Shown piece by piece: positions 17,430-26,980 of a DNA stretch of 64,000 bases. The stretch comes from Bifidobacterium merycicum DSM 6492 (GTDB lineage: Bacteria > Actinomycetota > Actinomycetes > Actinomycetales > Bifidobacteriaceae): contig NZ_FQTX01000001.1 of the NCBI RefSeq assembly GCF_900129045.1, positions 310,001-374,000 on the forward strand, written 5' to 3'. The notes below the pieces were generated by a model. That model saw only the letters and a program-made list of their open reading frames with translations. It was not told where the DNA came from and did no database searches. The position numbers were made by a program, and so were the translations under genes. Position 1 is the stretch's first letter. Each line of letters opens with the position of its first letter.

Positions 17430-20129
17430 ATGTCCTTGACTGATGATCAGCTGACGACTCTGACCGCGGCTGGCAAGGATTACGAGTACTACAACATCGC
17501 GAACCTTCCCGGTATCGACCATCTGCCTTACTCGTTGAAGGTCCTCGTCGAAAACCTGGTACGCAACATCGACGGCGCCAACATCACCGACGAACACGTC
17601 AAGGCGCTGCTCGACTGGGATCCGAACGCGCAGCCGAGCCATGAGATCCAGTTCACGCCGTCCCGCGTGGTGATGCAGGACTTCACCGGCGTGCCGTGCA
17701 TCGTCGATCTGGCCACCATGCGCGACGCCGTCAAGGAGCTCGGCGGCGACCCGGAGGTCATCAACCCGCAGGTCCAGTCGGATATGGTGATCGACCATTC
17801 CGTGCAGATCGACAAGTATGGCGTGGCCGATGCGGTCGAACAGAACATGGACATCGAATACCAGCGCAACGGCGAACGCTACCAGTTCCTGCGCTGGGGC
17901 CAGCAGGCGTTCCGCAACTTCCGTGTGGTGCCGCCGGGAACCGGCATCATCCATCAGGTCAACATCGAATACCTCGCCAAGGTCGTGATGACCAAGGCCA
18001 GAGACAACGGAAACACCCTCGCCTACCTCGACTCCTGCGTGGGCACCGATTCGCACACCACCACCGTCAACGGCCTGGGCGTGCTCGGCTGGGGCGTAGG
18101 CGGCATCGAAGCCGAAGCGGCCATGCTCGGCCAGCCGATCTCCATGCTCGTGCCGCGCGTCGTCGGCTTCAAGCTCACCGGTTCCATCCCCGAGGGCGTC
18201 ACCGCCACCGACGTGGTCCTCACCATCACCGACATGCTGCGCCAGCATGGCGTGGTCGGCAAGTTCGTCGAATTCTACGGTGAGGGCATCGCCTCCGTGC
18301 CGCTGGCCAACCGTGCCACCATCGGCAACATGGGTCCGGAATTCGGTTCCACCTGCGGCATCTTCCCGATTGACGGGGTCACGCTCGACTACCTGCGTCT
18401 CACCGGACGCTCCGAGGAGCAGATCGCACTCGTCGAAGCCTACGCCAAGGCCAACAAGCTGTGGGGGGACACCACCGACCCGAACTACGTGGAACCGCAG
18501 TACTCCGAATACCTCGAACTCGACCTCGGCACCGTCGTGCCGTCCATCGCCGGCCCGAAGCGCCCGCAGGACCGCATCAAGCTGTCCGAATCCAAGGCGA
18601 AGTTCGCCGAAACGCTCCCGGCCTACGAGACCGGGAAGACCGTGCAGGAGCCGGTCGCCGTCTCCACCGACTTCCGCGGTGATTTCGAGATCGAAAACGG
18701 TGACGTGGCCATCGCCTCCATCACCTCCTGCACCAACACCTCCAACCCGTCCGTCATGATCGCGGCCGGCCTCATCGCCCGCAACGCGCACGCCAAGGGC
18801 CTCAAGCCCAAGCCGTGGGTCAAGACCTCCTTGGCTCCCGGCTCGCAGGTCGTGGCCGACTATCTCAAGGCCGCCGGCCTGCAGGACGATCTCGACGCGC
18901 TCGGCTACCAGCTCGTCGGCTTCGGCTGCGCCACCTGCATCGGCAATTCCGGCCCGCTGCTGCCGGAGATCTCCGAAGCCATCAACGCCAACGACCTGAC
19001 CGTCACCTCCGTGCTGTCCGGCAACCGCAACTTCGAAGGCCGCATCAGCCCCGACGTCAAGATGAACTATCTGGCATCCCCGCCGCTGGTCATCGCCTAC
19101 GCGCTCGCCGGCACCATGGACTTCGATTTCGAAACCCAGCCGCTCGGTGTCGACGCGGATGGCAACGACGTGTACCTGAAGGACATCTGGCCCACCAATG
19201 CCGAGGTCGAAGCCGTGGTGAACGGCACCGTCAGCCGTGAGATGTTTCTCAAGGATTACGCTTCCGTGTTCGAAGGCGACCACCGTTGGAAGGGTCTGGA
19301 CGTGCCGGAGGGCGAGCTGTTCGCCTGGGACGAGCAGTCCACCTACGTGCGCAAGCAGACCTTCTTCGACGGCATGAAGGCCACGCCGGATCCGGTCGAG
19401 AACATCCACGGCGCCCGCGTGCTCGCATTGCTCGGCGACTCCGTGACCACCGACCATATTTCGCCGGCAGGCGCGTTCAAGGCCTCCAGCCCTGCGGGCA
19501 AGTATCTGACCGATCGCGGCGTCGAACCGAAGAACTTCAACTCCTACGGTTCCCGTCGAGGCAACCATGAGGTCATGGTCCGCGGCACGTTCGGCAACAT
19601 CCGCCTGCGCAACCAGCTGCTCGCCTCCGTCGGCGAGGAGGTCACCCCCGGCGGCTTCACCTACGATTTCCTGGAAGGCAAGCCGACCACCATCTTCGAA
19701 GCCTCGCGCGACTACATCGACCATGATGTGCCGCTGGTCGTGCTCGCCGGCAAGGAATACGGCACCGGTTCCTCCCGTGATTGGGCGGCCAAGGGCACGG
19801 TCATGCTCGGCGTCAAGGCGGTCATCACCGAAAGCTTCGAACGCATCCACCGTTCCAACCTCATCGGCATGGGCGTGCTGCCATTGCAGTTCCCTGAAGG
19901 TGAATCCTATGAGAGCCTCGGTCTCGACGGTACGGAAACGTACGACATCGATGGTGTCGAGGAGCTCAACAACGGTTCCACGCCGAAGACGGTCCATGTC
20001 ACCGCCACCCACGCGGATGGCGCCAAGACCGAATTCGACGCGGTCGTGCGCATCGACACCCCCGGTGAGGCGGATTACTATCGTAACGGCGGTATTCTCC
20101 AGTACGTGCTGCGCAATCTGATGAAGTAA
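17430..20129 (+). CDS. acn: Aconitate hydratase A
   Basis: 899-residue iron-sulphur enzyme interconverting citrate and isocitrate; the length is that of the AcnA/IRP1 type. Cluster ligands appear as [10 protein letters not shown] (Cys about 434) and [11 protein letters not shown] (two Cys about 500). Further family segments are [38 protein letters not shown] and, in the mobile C-terminal domain, [16 protein letters not shown] 17430 follows ACGGAGGGAAC. The enzyme serves glutamate precursor synthesis in bifidobacteria, which have an incomplete TCA cycle (family knowledge). A strong hairpin closes the unit. Confidence 0.96.
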   Translation: MSLTDDQLTTLTAAGKDYEYYNIANLPGIDHLPYSLKVLVENLVRNIDGANITDEHVKALLDWDPNAQPSHEIQFTPSRVVMQDFTGVPCIVDLATMRDAVKELGGDPEVINPQVQSDMVIDHSVQIDKYGVADAVEQNMDIEYQRNGERYQFLRWGQQAFRNFRVVPPGTGIIHQVNIEYLAKVVMTKARDNGNTLAYLDSCVGTDSHTTTVNGLGVLGWGVGGIEAEAAMLGQPISMLVPRVVGFKLTGSIPEGVTATDVVLTITDMLRQHGVVGKFVEFYGEGIASVPLANRATIGNMGPEFGSTCGIFPIDGVTLDYLRLTGRSEEQIALVEAYAKANKLWGDTTDPNYVEPQYSEYLELDLGTVVPSIAGPKRPQDRIKLSESKAKFAETLPAYETGKTVQEPVAVSTDFRGDFEIENGDVAIASITSCTNTSNPSVMIAAGLIARNAHAKGLKPKPWVKTSLAPGSQVVADYLKAAGLQDDLDALGYQLVGFGCATCIGNSGPLLPEISEAINANDLTVTSVLSGNRNFEGRISPDVKMNYLASPPLVIAYALAGTMDFDFETQPLGVDADGNDVYLKDIWPTNAEVEAVVNGTVSREMFLKDYASVFEGDHRWKGLDVPEGELFAWDEQSTYVRKQTFFDGMKATPDPVENIHGARVLALLGDSVTTDHISPAGAFKASSPAGKYLTDRGVEPKNFNSYGSRRGNHEVMVRGTFGNIRLRNQLLASVGEEVTPGGFTYDFLEGKPTTIFEASRDYIDHDVPLVVLAGKEYGTGSSRDWAAKGTVMLGVKAVITESFERIHRSNLIGMGVLPLQFPEGESYESLGLDGTETYDIDGVEELNNGSTPKTVHVTATHADGAKTEFDAVVRIDTPGEADYYRNGGILQYVLRNLMK

Positions 20130-20171
20130 TCGGTTGACTCACATCGGATTCGCGTAGGTTTCACGCGAATA

Positions 20172-20211
20172 GCGAACAGGCCCGGAATCGCAAGGTTCCG
20201 GGCCTGTTCGC
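20172..20211 (+). terminator. Rho-independent-type hairpin after aconitase gene
   Basis: A 16-bp perfect stem, GCGAACAGGCCCGGAA with TTCCGGGCCTGTTCGC, and an 8-nt loop start about 43 bp after the acn stop. There is little T tract. Confidence 0.75.
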
Positions 20212-20233
20212 GTATCGGGGGAGGCGGTGGGAT

Positions 20234-20239
20234 TAGGGT
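20234..20239 (+). promoter_or_regulatory. -10 box TAGGGT, leaderless-type, VOC gene
   Basis: TAGGGT ends 7 nt before ATG 20247, the spacing expected when transcription starts at the ATG. Confidence 0.4.
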
Positions 20240-20246
20240 TGGAGCC

Positions 20247-20633
20247 ATGATCGATCACATCACCCTGCATATGAGCGACGCCGAACAAGGCATCGCATTC
20301 TACACGCGTGCGCTCGCGCCGCTCGGCTATATTCCCAAGGTCCGTCATGGGCGGACCGTCGGTTTCGGGGTGGACGACGGCACGCCGCGATCCGACTTCT
20401 ACGTCTCACCGATGGAGGACGGTGCCGAGGCTCCCGTGCCGACGCATATCGCGTTCCGCGCTGATGGCGAGCATGCGGTGCGTGAATTCCATGAGGCGGC
20501 CATCGCCGCGGGCGGCATCGACAACGGCGGGCCCGGGCCGCGTGCCTATCATCCCGGTTATTATGCGGCGTTCGTGCTCGACCCGGACGGCAACAACATC
20601 GAAGCCGTCGTCGACTGGTCGCACGCCGATTGA
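20247..20633 (+). CDS. VOC family (glyoxalase/bleomycin-resistance-type) protein
   Basis: 128-residue single-domain VOC protein with two beta-alpha-beta-beta-beta halves. The first begins IDHITLHMSDAEQGIAFYTRAL (first metal His) and the second contains AYHPGYYAAFVLDPDGNNIEAV, with the typical C-terminal Glu. Such proteins are metal-dependent lyases, isomerases or ligand binders; the substrate is not predictable. It is a short single gene between the aconitase terminator and the convergent acetyltransferase gene. Confidence 0.88.
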   Translation: MIDHITLHMSDAEQGIAFYTRALAPLGYIPKVRHGRTVGFGVDDGTPRSDFYVSPMEDGAEAPVPTHIAFRADGEHAVREFHEAAIAAGGIDNGGPGPRAYHPGYYAAFVLDPDGNNIEAVVDWSHAD

Positions 20634-20708
20634 CCGGTAGGGGAGAGGGGCGTGCTCTTCCCTACCGGCCGGTCGGCTGATCGCCGGGCGTGGGGTGCCG
20701 GCCGGCAA

Positions 20709-21398
20709 TCAGCCGTCGAGCGAATCCTTCCACGCGCGGTATTCGGCGGCCTTGCCTTCCCAGTAGTCGCGGTCGGCATCCGTGATTTCGCGGATCACAT
20801 GGCAGGGATTGCCTACGGCCACCGAATGGGACGGGATGTCCTTGACCACCACGGAACCGGCACCGATCACCACATCGTTGCCGATGGTGACGCCGGGGCC
20901 GACCACCACGTTGCCGCCGAACCACACGTCGCTGCCGATGGTGATCGGCCGTGCGCCTTCCGGGCCGGAGGCGCGCACTGCGGCATCGATCGGATGATAC
21001 GGGGTGTACAGGCCTACGCGCGGGCCGAAGAACACGCGGTCGCCGATGGTGATTGGAGCCACGTCGAGGAAGATGCAGTCCATATTGGCGTAGAAATTGT
21101 CGCCGGTATAGGTGTTGCACCCGTAGTCGCAGTTGAACGGCGGTTCGAGGAACGCGCCCTTGCCAAGCGAGCCGAACAGTTCATGGAACAGCCTGTCACG
21201 CTCTTCGAAGGCGTCGTATGCCGACGTGCTGATGGCCTGTACGAGCCTGCGCTTGCGCATGTTCGCCTCGCGCTGTTGCGGGCCGTCGGCGATGTAGAGT
21301 TCGCCGGAGAGCATGCGCTCCCATTCATCTTTGGCGGGGCGTGCGGATGCATGGATTGCGAAGTGGATTCCGTCATGATGATGCTCCTTTGCTGTCAA
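20709..21398 (-). CDS. Maltose/galactoside O-acetyltransferase-type hexapeptide protein (start region anomalous)
   Basis: Acetyl-CoA dependent sugar O-acetyltransferase of the LacA/Maa group. The Mac domain is at MLSGELYIADGPQQREAN, followed by a left-handed beta helix with HYMPxxxx-like hexapeptides and a PITIGSDVWFGGNVVVGPG segment; FYANMDCIFLDVAPITIGDR holds the catalytic-region Asn. The open frame begins at TTG 21398, but no ribosome site serves it. AAGGAG with ideal spacing points to ATG 21376, which is in another frame and would join this one only if one base were added in the G4 run at 21336-21339. ATG 21314, at the conserved Met-Leu-x-Gly motif, is a further possible start (201 residues). 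Confidence 0.8.
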   Translation of the reverse strand: MTAKEHHHDGIHFAIHASARPAKDEWERMLSGELYIADGPQQREANMRKRRLVQAISTSAYDAFEERDRLFHELFGSLGKGAFLEPPFNCDYGCNTYTGDNFYANMDCIFLDVAPITIGDRVFFGPRVGLYTPYHPIDAAVRASGPEGARPITIGSDVWFGGNVVVGPGVTIGNDVVIGAGSVVVKDIPSHSVAVGNPCHVIREITDADRDYWEGKAAEYRAWKDSLDG

Positions 21399-21407
21399 AC
21401 GATTGAC
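21394..21407. promoter_or_regulatory. LacI-family-like operator upstream of the acetyltransferase gene
   Basis: GTCAAACGATTGAC is a 14-bp CG-centred palindrome with one mismatched pair, the layout of LacI-family operators. It lies 18 bp before ATG 21376 and overlaps TTG 21398, which argues against that TTG as the start. A sugar-responsive repressor is plausible; none is encoded here. Confidence 0.4.
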
Positions 21408-21460
21408 GTTAGTTGTTCCAACATCTTACAGCCTGTGCCAATCGTGACGCGCGCGGAACT

Positions 21461-23572
21461 TCACCGCCTGCGCATGCGGTAGGTCTTCCAGATCTCGCTG
21501 AGCTTGCGCCCGTCGGATGTCCGCTTCCACACGTTCAGACCGGCGCTCGTGCCGCCGACCGCGCGTGCGGCTGCGGTGGGGGTGGAGTATTCCTCACCGT
21601 CCTCCATCCTGAGCCTGCCCTCGGGGGTGACCGTCGCGATCCAGCGCTCGCCCTTGCGCGGGCGCTCCCACACCAGCGTCTCACCCGCGACCAGCAGGCC
21701 GGCCTTGAGCACTTGGGCGATGGTCACGCGTTTCGCGTTCGGAGTGGCGGACGAGGTCTCATGGGTCAGCTGCTGCTCGTCAAGGATCGACAAGTCGACG
21801 TGACCTTCGTCGTAGCGGATATTCCAGAATTCAGCGATAAGCCGTATCGTCTCATCCTGCCGCCCGTGCAGCGTCTCGGGCGTGCATTCGGCGATACTGC
21901 CCAGCCTGTCCGTCAACGGGAAACGCCTCGAACTGGCGGGCAACAGCATGCGGTCGCGCCGTTCGGCGAACGTCTGCAGGGATTTCATCTGATCCTCATG
22001 GGCTTGGGTGAGCACGAGGTTGCCGATGCGGTCCGACCAGAAATCGCGCACGGATTCCGGCCATGCGGCGAACGGTGAATCCTTGGCGACATGCTTGGGG
22101 ATGATCGGCACGGCGTTCAGGCTGCGCGGACGCGTGATGCGGAATCCGGCCAGCTGTTCGTTCGCGCGGATCAGCAGCAGACGGTTCATCCGCGCATTGG
22201 TTTGCAGTTCGCCACGCAGATGGGCCAACGCCGACCGGCGCTCATCGTCGGTGATGAGGAAGCCGCGGTTCTGCGGCATCGTATAGCCGCGGTCGAGATA
22301 CCTGACCGCGGAAGCGGCACGTGTGCGCCGCGCCAGCGAACTTTGCCTGTTCAACGCGTCGACGCCGGTGACGCGCTCCAACGCGGACAGGATCGCCCGA
22401 AGCCTCGTCTCATCATGCAGGCGCAACGGTTCGCGATCCTTCCCGCCATCACCCGTCCCGGCTGCGTCGTTCCGCGCATCATCCGTGAACACCTTGACGC
22501 CGGGAGTGGCGAGATTGCCGATGGAATGCACCAGCGCCCACATGGCCACCGGCTTCCAATCGCCGGTGGGGTAGTCGTTGAGCAGCACAAGCTGCCTGAC
22601 GATCCCCGAGGGAAGCATGGAATCGGTCGGATGATCGAGAATACGCCACGCCATGGCATACGGCGCGAGCAGTTCGTCGACGAACGAAATGACGTTCTGC
22701 TCCCGAATATATGGCAGGAGCACATCGGTGCGGAACTCCTCCAACAGCTGCGAACAGACCGCCTTATGCGAAACGATGAGATGCAGATCCGTGAAGAACT
22801 CCTCCAATATCTGGGAGTCGTCGCCGATCGGATCCATGATGTCATCCCATCGCGCGGCGTACACGCTCCTCGCCGCCGGCGACATCGCCGCGACCACTTT
22901 CGCCTTGAACACGTCGGATGCGGTCAGCGGCACGCCGCGCATGTTCATCACGTCGAAGATGCGATGGGCGCCGGCCAGATCGTCGGTGGTCACGATGACC
23001 AACGTGACCTGATTGACCAGATACGAGGCGAAACGGTGGCGTTCGTCATCGTCGAGCTTGGCGAGTTCGTCGAACACGCTACGCGCGTTGAACGCGATAT
23101 TATGCTGGGCGCGTGTCTCGAAATCACTGTCACGCAGATCGAACAGGCCCTCCAGGTCGCCCTCCTGCACGTAATCGCGGAAGAACGCCGCATCACGGTC
23201 GCGCAGCCGCAGCCTCGGCTCGGCCTTGATGCCACGCAGCTTGTTGCCCGGCTCGCGGATCAGCTCGTCAAGCTCCTGCAACAACACCGGATCGGTTTCC
23301 AACTCACGCAGCACCGCGATGATGATCGACAGGGAGATCAGACGCTGCTGGCCGTCGATCACCTGATACTTGGATTCGCCGTCGCGTACCAGAATCAGCG
23401 ACCCGAGAAAATACGGCGTACCAGCCGACGAACCCGCATCCTGCAAGTCGGAGACAAGTTGCAGAATATTCTCCGTCTGCCAGGTATAGGCCCGCTGGAA
23501 CGACGGGATCGCAAAACGGTAATCGGACATGAACACCCTGCTCAGGGGCTTTTCCGTTGCATTGATCGCCAT
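21461..23572 (-). CDS. DUF262 - DUF1524-like - RAMA domain protein (possible modification-dependent restriction factor)
   Basis: 703 residues, cytosolic. The N-terminal DUF262 (GmrS-like ParB fold) shows AIPSFQRAYTW (about 21-31), YFLGSLILV and VIDGQQRLIS (71-80), the proposed nucleotide-dependent active region. The middle is helical. Around 479-560 a DUF1524/HNH-like segment has PIIPKHV and RIGNLVLTQ, but the usual Glu-His of the EHIxP motif is not there, so nuclease activity is doubtful. The last 89 residues match a RAMA domain (LKAGLLVAGETLVWERP, then EYSTPTAAARAVGG), which is linked to sensing of modified DNA. ATG 23572 follows GGAGGAG. GmrSD-type type IV restriction is the closest known concept; the role is inferred. 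No methylase is adjacent. Confidence 0.78.
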   Translation of the reverse strand: MAINATEKPLSRVFMSDYRFAIPSFQRAYTWQTENILQLVSDLQDAGSSAGTPYFLGSLILVRDGESKYQVIDGQQRLISLSIIIAVLRELETDPVLLQELDELIREPGNKLRGIKAEPRLRLRDRDAAFFRDYVQEGDLEGLFDLRDSDFETRAQHNIAFNARSVFDELAKLDDDERHRFASYLVNQVTLVIVTTDDLAGAHRIFDVMNMRGVPLTASDVFKAKVVAAMSPAARSVYAARWDDIMDPIGDDSQILEEFFTDLHLIVSHKAVCSQLLEEFRTDVLLPYIREQNVISFVDELLAPYAMAWRILDHPTDSMLPSGIVRQLVLLNDYPTGDWKPVAMWALVHSIGNLATPGVKVFTDDARNDAAGTGDGGKDREPLRLHDETRLRAILSALERVTGVDALNRQSSLARRTRAASAVRYLDRGYTMPQNRGFLITDDERRSALAHLRGELQTNARMNRLLLIRANEQLAGFRITRPRSLNAVPIIPKHVAKDSPFAAWPESVRDFWSDRIGNLVLTQAHEDQMKSLQTFAERRDRMLLPASSRRFPLTDRLGSIAECTPETLHGRQDETIRLIAEFWNIRYDEGHVDLSILDEQQLTHETSSATPNAKRVTIAQVLKAGLLVAGETLVWERPRKGERWIATVTPEGRLRMEDGEEYSTPTAAARAVGGTSAGLNVWKRTSDGRKLSEIWKTYRMRRR

Positions 23573-23672
23573 GAATGTTCTCCTCCCCGGAACACGTCAC
23601 GCATTCATTGTAAACGGCGTGCAAAACAGCGGGGTCACCCCGTCGTGCCGCGCATGGCGGAATCCCGCACGA

Positions 23673-24356
23673 CTATTGCAACGGAGGAAGATCGGCACGC
23701 TCCACCAGACGTGCCATCTGCACCCTGCCCATGCACAGCCTGTCACCGGCCGAGGAAAGATGCGATTTGACCGTGCGCTCCGAAATGAACATCCGTTGCG
23801 CGATCTCCGCGTTCGTGAACCCTTCGGCGGCAAGCAGCACCGCCTCGCGTTCGCGTTCCGGCAGCGCGTCGAGCATCGCCCGCGCCTCATCCCTTCTGGA
23901 TTGCGGGCGTTGCCTGTTCAGATCGCCGATGAGCTGACGCTGGCTGGCCGGATTGAACTGCGGATCGCCATCCACCACGCCGATCACACGGCGGATGATA
24001 TCCTCCGGCGCATCCGTCTTGGACACGAAGCCCTCGGCACCGGCCTCGACCGCACGCGCCACGGTATTGGTCGGACTGAGCGACGTGAGAATCAGCACAT
24101 GCGGGGCGTGGGGGAGCGCTCGCAGCCGCCTGGTCGCCTCGATCCCATCCATGCCGGGCATCGCGATATCCATAAGCACCACGTCGGGCTGTTCGCGTTC
24201 GGCATGGGCCAAAGCCAACGCGCCGTCGGTCGAAGTGGAGACGACGTCGATGCGTCCCGAGGAATAATCAGTCAGAATCAGGCGCATGGCCTGGCATATC
24301 ATCGGATCGTCGTCGATGATGCTGACCGTAATCGTCCGTAGCCCTTCATTCGTCAT
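23673..24356 (-). CDS. NarL/LuxR-type response regulator
   Basis: 227 residues. The receiver domain begins VSIIDDDPMICQAMRL, has the phosphoacceptor Asp in VLMDIAMPGMDG (about 63) and the conserved Lys in VSKTDAP (about 113). The C-terminal LuxR helix-turn-helix reads LPEREREAVLLAAEGFTNAE, then IAQRMFISERTVKSHLSSAG. ATG 24356 overlaps the kinase stop (ATGA), so the two are translationally coupled and form one two-component system. A start at 24365 is also possible. The stimulus is unknown; no obvious transporter target is adjacent. Confidence 0.9.
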   Translation of the reverse strand: MTNEGLRTITVSIIDDDPMICQAMRLILTDYSSGRIDVVSTSTDGALALAHAEREQPDVVLMDIAMPGMDGIEATRRLRALPHAPHVLILTSLSPTNTVARAVEAGAEGFVSKTDAPEDIIRRVIGVVDGDPQFNPASQRQLIGDLNRQRPQSRRDEARAMLDALPEREREAVLLAAEGFTNAEIAQRMFISERTVKSHLSSAGDRLCMGRVQMARLVERADLPPLQ

Positions 24357-25819
24357 TCGACCCATGGTAGTTGCACTACCAGATGGAAGACCCGCCGCTC
24401 GTCGAACCCATACCTGCAAGTGCCGTTCGCCTTGCGGACCCGTGCGAGCAGTCCCGCAAGACCGGCTCCGGAACGTTTGCCGTCATGTCCGGCGGCCCCG
24501 GTTCGGCCGTTACCCTCGGCGTTGCCGGTGCTGTTGCCGGCGCTAGCGGTGCCGGCGTTGCCAACGGCCGGCAGGGGATTGGCGACATGCACCAGCACTC
24601 CCCGTGCGGGGTTGGCGGTGATCTCCAACGAGACGGGAACGCCCGGCGCATGCCTACGGGCGTTGGTGAGCCCCTCCTGCACGGCGTGGTAGGCGATCGT
24701 GCCGATGCGGTCGTTCAAACGGCTCAACTGCTGGATATCGATCCACGCGTTGATCTGCATGCCCGCGGAACGGCAGTCCGTCAGCAGCGCGTCGAGCGAA
24801 TCCCTCGTCAACGACGCGTCATCATCGTAGGCGATTTGGATACGCGCCTGATCGGGATGCCGGAGCATGTCGATCACGCTATGCGCCTCATCGAGCGCAC
24901 CAGCGGCCTGCTTGCGGATATCCTCCGTTTTACGTCGGATCGACTCGGACTGTTCGATGATGCCGTCGACATCCGTGCTGTTGCCGCCGTCCCCATCCAC
25001 GGCATCGGCGGCGCCGTCATCGTTCCCGTCCAAACGCGACACCGACCGCTGCAGCTTCGTCGATTCGGCCTGCAGCGCGCTCGCATTAAGTGCCAACAGC
25101 GACAGGGAATGCGCCAACGTGTCATGCGCCTCGGCTGCGATGGCATCCGCAAGCTGCTGATTGCTCAAATCGGCGTGCAACGCCTTCGCCTCCTCCTCGG
25201 CCGCGCTCGCCTTTGCCTGGGCGGCACGCGCCGTGGCACGCGAACGGATGAAGAAACCCGCCAGCACCGCGATCAGCGTGGCGATCAATCCGACCGTGAC
25301 AGCGGTGATTTCAATCGTGGTATCGGAAGCCAATACCCGCAACGGGACACCCGAATCGCCGCCAGTATGGGGTTCGGCGAACAACTGATGCCAGAACGAC
25401 GCATCCGGCGTACGTCGCGCGTCGCGCAGCTGCGCCCATACGGTTATGCCGGCGGCCACGGGAATCGCTCGCAGGGCGATGCGCCGGTCCGTACGCCTCG
25501 CCAACAGCGAGGTGAGCGACATGAGCACGATCAGCGAATCGAAGGGGAGTATGACGACGAGGATGCATGACAGCACGAATATGGGTTCGGGATATTCATT
25601 GCGTGCCACCAGGATGAATCCGGACAGAATCGCGACCAATGCGCCGAGTACAGTCCACAAGGTGCCAAGGGTGTCGTTCCCGTACTGCGCATTGGCGAAA
25701 GCGTCATGGAGAAGACACATGAACCCCGCGCAGGGGACCATCACCAGCGTGCACCAAAGCTTGGTGCGCACCGGCACATCCACGTCCTCGCGCGGCGTGT
25801 TCGGATTCGTATTGCTCAT
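24353..25819 (-). CDS. NarL-group sensor histidine kinase
   Basis: 488 residues. Four or five membrane helices occupy the first 195 residues (for example TLWTVLGALVAILSGFILVA), then a coiled linker, a HisKA_3 dimerisation helix with the phosphoacceptor His in EAHDTLAHSLSLL (about 232), and a HATPase with VQEGLTNARRHA (N box) and GAGLAGLLARV (G box). Its frame stays open far upstream to 28024, but that is antisense to other genes. ATG 25819 lies 7 nt after a TACATT box, so the message is probably leaderless. It overlaps the response regulator gene by 4 bp. Confidence 0.9.
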   Translation of the reverse strand: MSNTNPNTPREDVDVPVRTKLWCTLVMVPCAGFMCLLHDAFANAQYGNDTLGTLWTVLGALVAILSGFILVARNEYPEPIFVLSCILVVILPFDSLIVLMSLTSLLARRTDRRIALRAIPVAAGITVWAQLRDARRTPDASFWHQLFAEPHTGGDSGVPLRVLASDTTIEITAVTVGLIATLIAVLAGFFIRSRATARAAQAKASAAEEEAKALHADLSNQQLADAIAAEAHDTLAHSLSLLALNASALQAESTKLQRSVSRLDGNDDGAADAVDGDGGNSTDVDGIIEQSESIRRKTEDIRKQAAGALDEAHSVIDMLRHPDQARIQIAYDDDASLTRDSLDALLTDCRSAGMQINAWIDIQQLSRLNDRIGTIAYHAVQEGLTNARRHAPGVPVSLEITANPARGVLVHVANPLPAVGNAGTASAGNSTGNAEGNGRTGAAGHDGKRSGAGLAGLLARVRKANGTCRYGFDERRVFHLVVQLPWVE

Positions 25820-25826
25820 AGCTACC

Positions 25827-25832
25827 AATGTA
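25827..25832 (-). promoter_or_regulatory. -10 box TACATT, leaderless-type, histidine kinase gene
   Basis: On the minus strand TACATT ends 7 nt before ATG 25819, and no Shine-Dalgarno sequence is present. Confidence 0.5.
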
Positions 25833-26002
25833 TAGCCGGGGCGAAGCCCATGCCATTGTCCTTTCGGCTGCGAACGGCATTGCACGAACAGGCAACCGGG
25901 ACTGCACACTTGTCCAATGGTGCGCTCGCTCGCCGCGGCATAGGCTCGAAATCGACAACATTCAAGGAGCCGAAAGCTCTTCCGGAGAAGAAGGAAACGA
26001 AC

Positions 26003-26821
26003 ATGAGCGAAGCAAACTTCCCGCAGCAGCCCCAATCGCCGATGCAGCCGGTCGGAGCACAGCCGTCCAGACAGGATCAGGAGTATCAGGATCAGGGGCA
26101 GCGCCCGCCGATGACCGTCACCGGCGTCGTCGGCGTAGTATTCGGCGCGTTGGGCCTCGTTCTGAGCTTCATCCCGATCGTCAACAATCTGGCCGCGATT
26201 CTGGGTTTGGTCGGTGCGGTCCTCGGCGTCATCGCCATCGTCGGCACCTTCCGCGGCAAGAAACACGGCAAGGCGCTGGCCATCGTCGCCGTCGTCCTCT
26301 CGGTGCTCGCCATCATCATCACGCTGGCCATGCAGTCCGCCGCAAGCAAGGCCATCGACGACGCGATGGGCGTGTCCACCAGCCAGACGTCCGGCGATTC
26401 CTCGTCGAAGAAGTCGGATGCGAAGAAGACCGAAAGCAAGGGCGAACAGGATATGGAAGGCGATCTCAAGAGCATGCATGTCAAGATCGTCTCCGCGGTC
26501 CGCAGCGGCAACGACTACGAGAACAACCCCACTGTGCTCGTCACCTACGAATGGACCAACAACACCAAAAAGAACAATTCGTTCGCCGTGCTGGCCAACC
26601 CCAAGGTGTTCCAGAACGGTTCCTCCCTCGACACCGCGATCTACACGGACGCCCCCGCCGGTTACGATGCGAGCTCCTACCTTGCCGAAGTGCAGCCCGG
26701 CGCGACCGCCACGGTGACGATCGGCTACGTGCTCAAGGACGATTCGGCGGTCACCGTCGACGTCACCGATTTCATCAGCATGGACGATTCCACCAAGGTC
26801 AAGCACGTGTTCACGCTGTAA
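26003..26821 (+). CDS. DUF5067 domain membrane-anchored protein
   Basis: 272 residues. A Pro/Gln-rich cytosolic N terminus is followed by two hydrophobic helices (VVGVVFGALGLVLSFIPIV and KALAIVAVVLSVLAIIITLA), then a Ser/Lys linker and an extracytoplasmic beta-rich domain. That domain has DYENNPTVLVTYEWTNNTKK and AEVQPGATATVTIGYVL, matching DUF5067, an immunoglobulin-like module common in bifidobacterial and other Gram-positive surface proteins. ATG 26003 follows AAGGAAAC. It is divergent from the sensor kinase gene; being next to it, it might belong to that regulon, but nothing in the sequence proves it. Confidence 0.8.
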   Translation: MSEANFPQQPQSPMQPVGAQPSRQDQEYQDQGQRPPMTVTGVVGVVFGALGLVLSFIPIVNNLAAILGLVGAVLGVIAIVGTFRGKKHGKALAIVAVVLSVLAIIITLAMQSAASKAIDDAMGVSTSQTSGDSSSKKSDAKKTESKGEQDMEGDLKSMHVKIVSAVRSGNDYENNPTVLVTYEWTNNTKKNNSFAVLANPKVFQNGSSLDTAIYTDAPAGYDASSYLAEVQPGATATVTIGYVLKDDSAVTVDVTDFISMDDSTKVKHVFTL

Positions 26822-26944
26822 CCCCCACGGATGCACACCCGATGCATATCCGCTCCGCGCTCGCCGGTCACCCTTCCCTCCGTGACCGGCGGGCGCCCGC
26901 GGTTTCAAGGCCCCGCATATTGAGGCTATTCCAAGGTTCTTGGG

Positions 26945-26950
26945 TACACT
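26945..26950 (+). promoter_or_regulatory. -10 box TACACT before the Bax inhibitor-1-like gene
   Basis: TACACT lies 30 nt upstream of ATG 26981, with TTGAGG 19 bp farther upstream as a weak -35. It leaves room for the AAGGAG ribosome site. Confidence 0.4.
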
Positions 26951-26980
26951 GGGGACTGTACGTACGATAAAGGAGCGATC

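Noticed and set aside
17382..20012. 876-codon minus-strand frame over the aconitase gene
   Set aside because: Shadow of acn, which has clear catalytic motifs; no ribosome site or family similarity on the other strand.
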